Source of the DNA: an uncultured Pirellula sp.
GTDB taxonomy: Bacteria; Planctomycetota; Planctomycetia; Pirellulales; Pirellulaceae
Direction: 5' to 3'
NCBI GenBank assembly: GCA_903837255.1
Contig: CAILTZ010000294.1
Coordinates: 1 to 24,509 of the forward strand
Length of the DNA: 24,509 nt
A program made the position numbers and the translations under genes. How positions within the stretch are numbered: position 1 is the stretch's first letter; each line of letters begins with the position of its first letter. Shown here piece by piece: positions 24,462-24,509 of this stretch. The notes beneath the pieces were generated by a model, which saw nothing but the letters and a program-made list of their open reading frames with translations, did no database searches and had not been told where the DNA came from.

Positions 24462-24509
24462 TCAGCCGATGACTCGCAGTCCAATCGCGATCTTCTCGTC
24501 GGCAAGCTC
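24462..24509 (-). CDS. C-terminal end of an unidentified gene at right edge
   Basis: Reading the minus strand from the window edge gives ELADEKIAIGLRVIG followed by TGA at 24464-24462, 49 bases before the PIG-L gene. Only 15 residues are visible, so the product cannot be named. Its spacing and strand would suit an upstream operon partner. The frame may be accidental, hence the low confidence. Confidence 0.4.
   Translation of the reverse strand, partial: ELADEKIAIGLRVIG

Overview
The window looks like a chromosomal segment of a planctomycete, most likely in the Pirellulales/Pirellulaceae. This is inferred from gene content: a Tat-exported DUF1552 protein paired with a heme-motif DUF1587/1592/1588/1585 protein, a Tat-exported sugar isomerase, two GroEL paralogs flanking one GroES, a planctomycete-type UVR-motif protein, weak Shine-Dalgarno sites and frequent GTG starts. 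No rRNA, tRNA, CRISPR array, insertion sequence or phage gene was seen. Nearly all of the DNA is accounted for by 20 complete genes, two genes cut by the window edges and one gene remnant.

Layout. 1-3399 (minus strand): an operon of two M16 peptidase subunits followed by a cysteine-desulfurase-like class V aminotransferase that runs off the left edge. 3400-3994: a long divergent gap. 3995-4729 (plus): a helical protein ending in a UVR motif. 4799-6567 (minus): a two-gene unit, a DNA-binding-domain/PTS EIIA fusion whose stop overlaps the start of an unknown protein with a receiver-like C-terminal half. 6728-7615 (plus): a Tat-exported TIM-barrel sugar isomerase/epimerase-like protein. 7682-11503 (plus): a four-gene ABC-2 export operon, ATPase-permease-ATPase-permease.

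11634-17896 (plus): a protein-folding cluster, groEL1-groES-groEL2-dnaJ-grpE-fmdB-like. It is preceded by a near-perfect sigma-54 (-24/-12) promoter in front of groEL1. GroEL1 has the canonical Gly-Gly-Met tail; GroEL2, immediately after groES, has a short basic tail instead. dnaK is not in the window. 17897-18246 holds a 5'-truncated thioredoxin/TlpA remnant and a heptamer tandem repeat. 18247-22027 (minus): the planctomycete DUF1592-type/DUF1552 operon. 22213-23403 (plus): an exported beta-lactamase-family serine hydrolase. 23615-24412 (minus): a PIG-L/LmbE deacetylase, preceded by the last codons of another minus-strand gene at the right edge.

The most interesting points are the sigma-54-type promoter on a chaperonin gene, the reversed arrangement of the GroEL tails around groES, the excisionase-like HTH plus EIIA fusion coupled to a receiver-like orphan, and the division of M16 active-site features between two overlapping genes. 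All function calls come from reading motifs in the translated sequence; no database search was possible.
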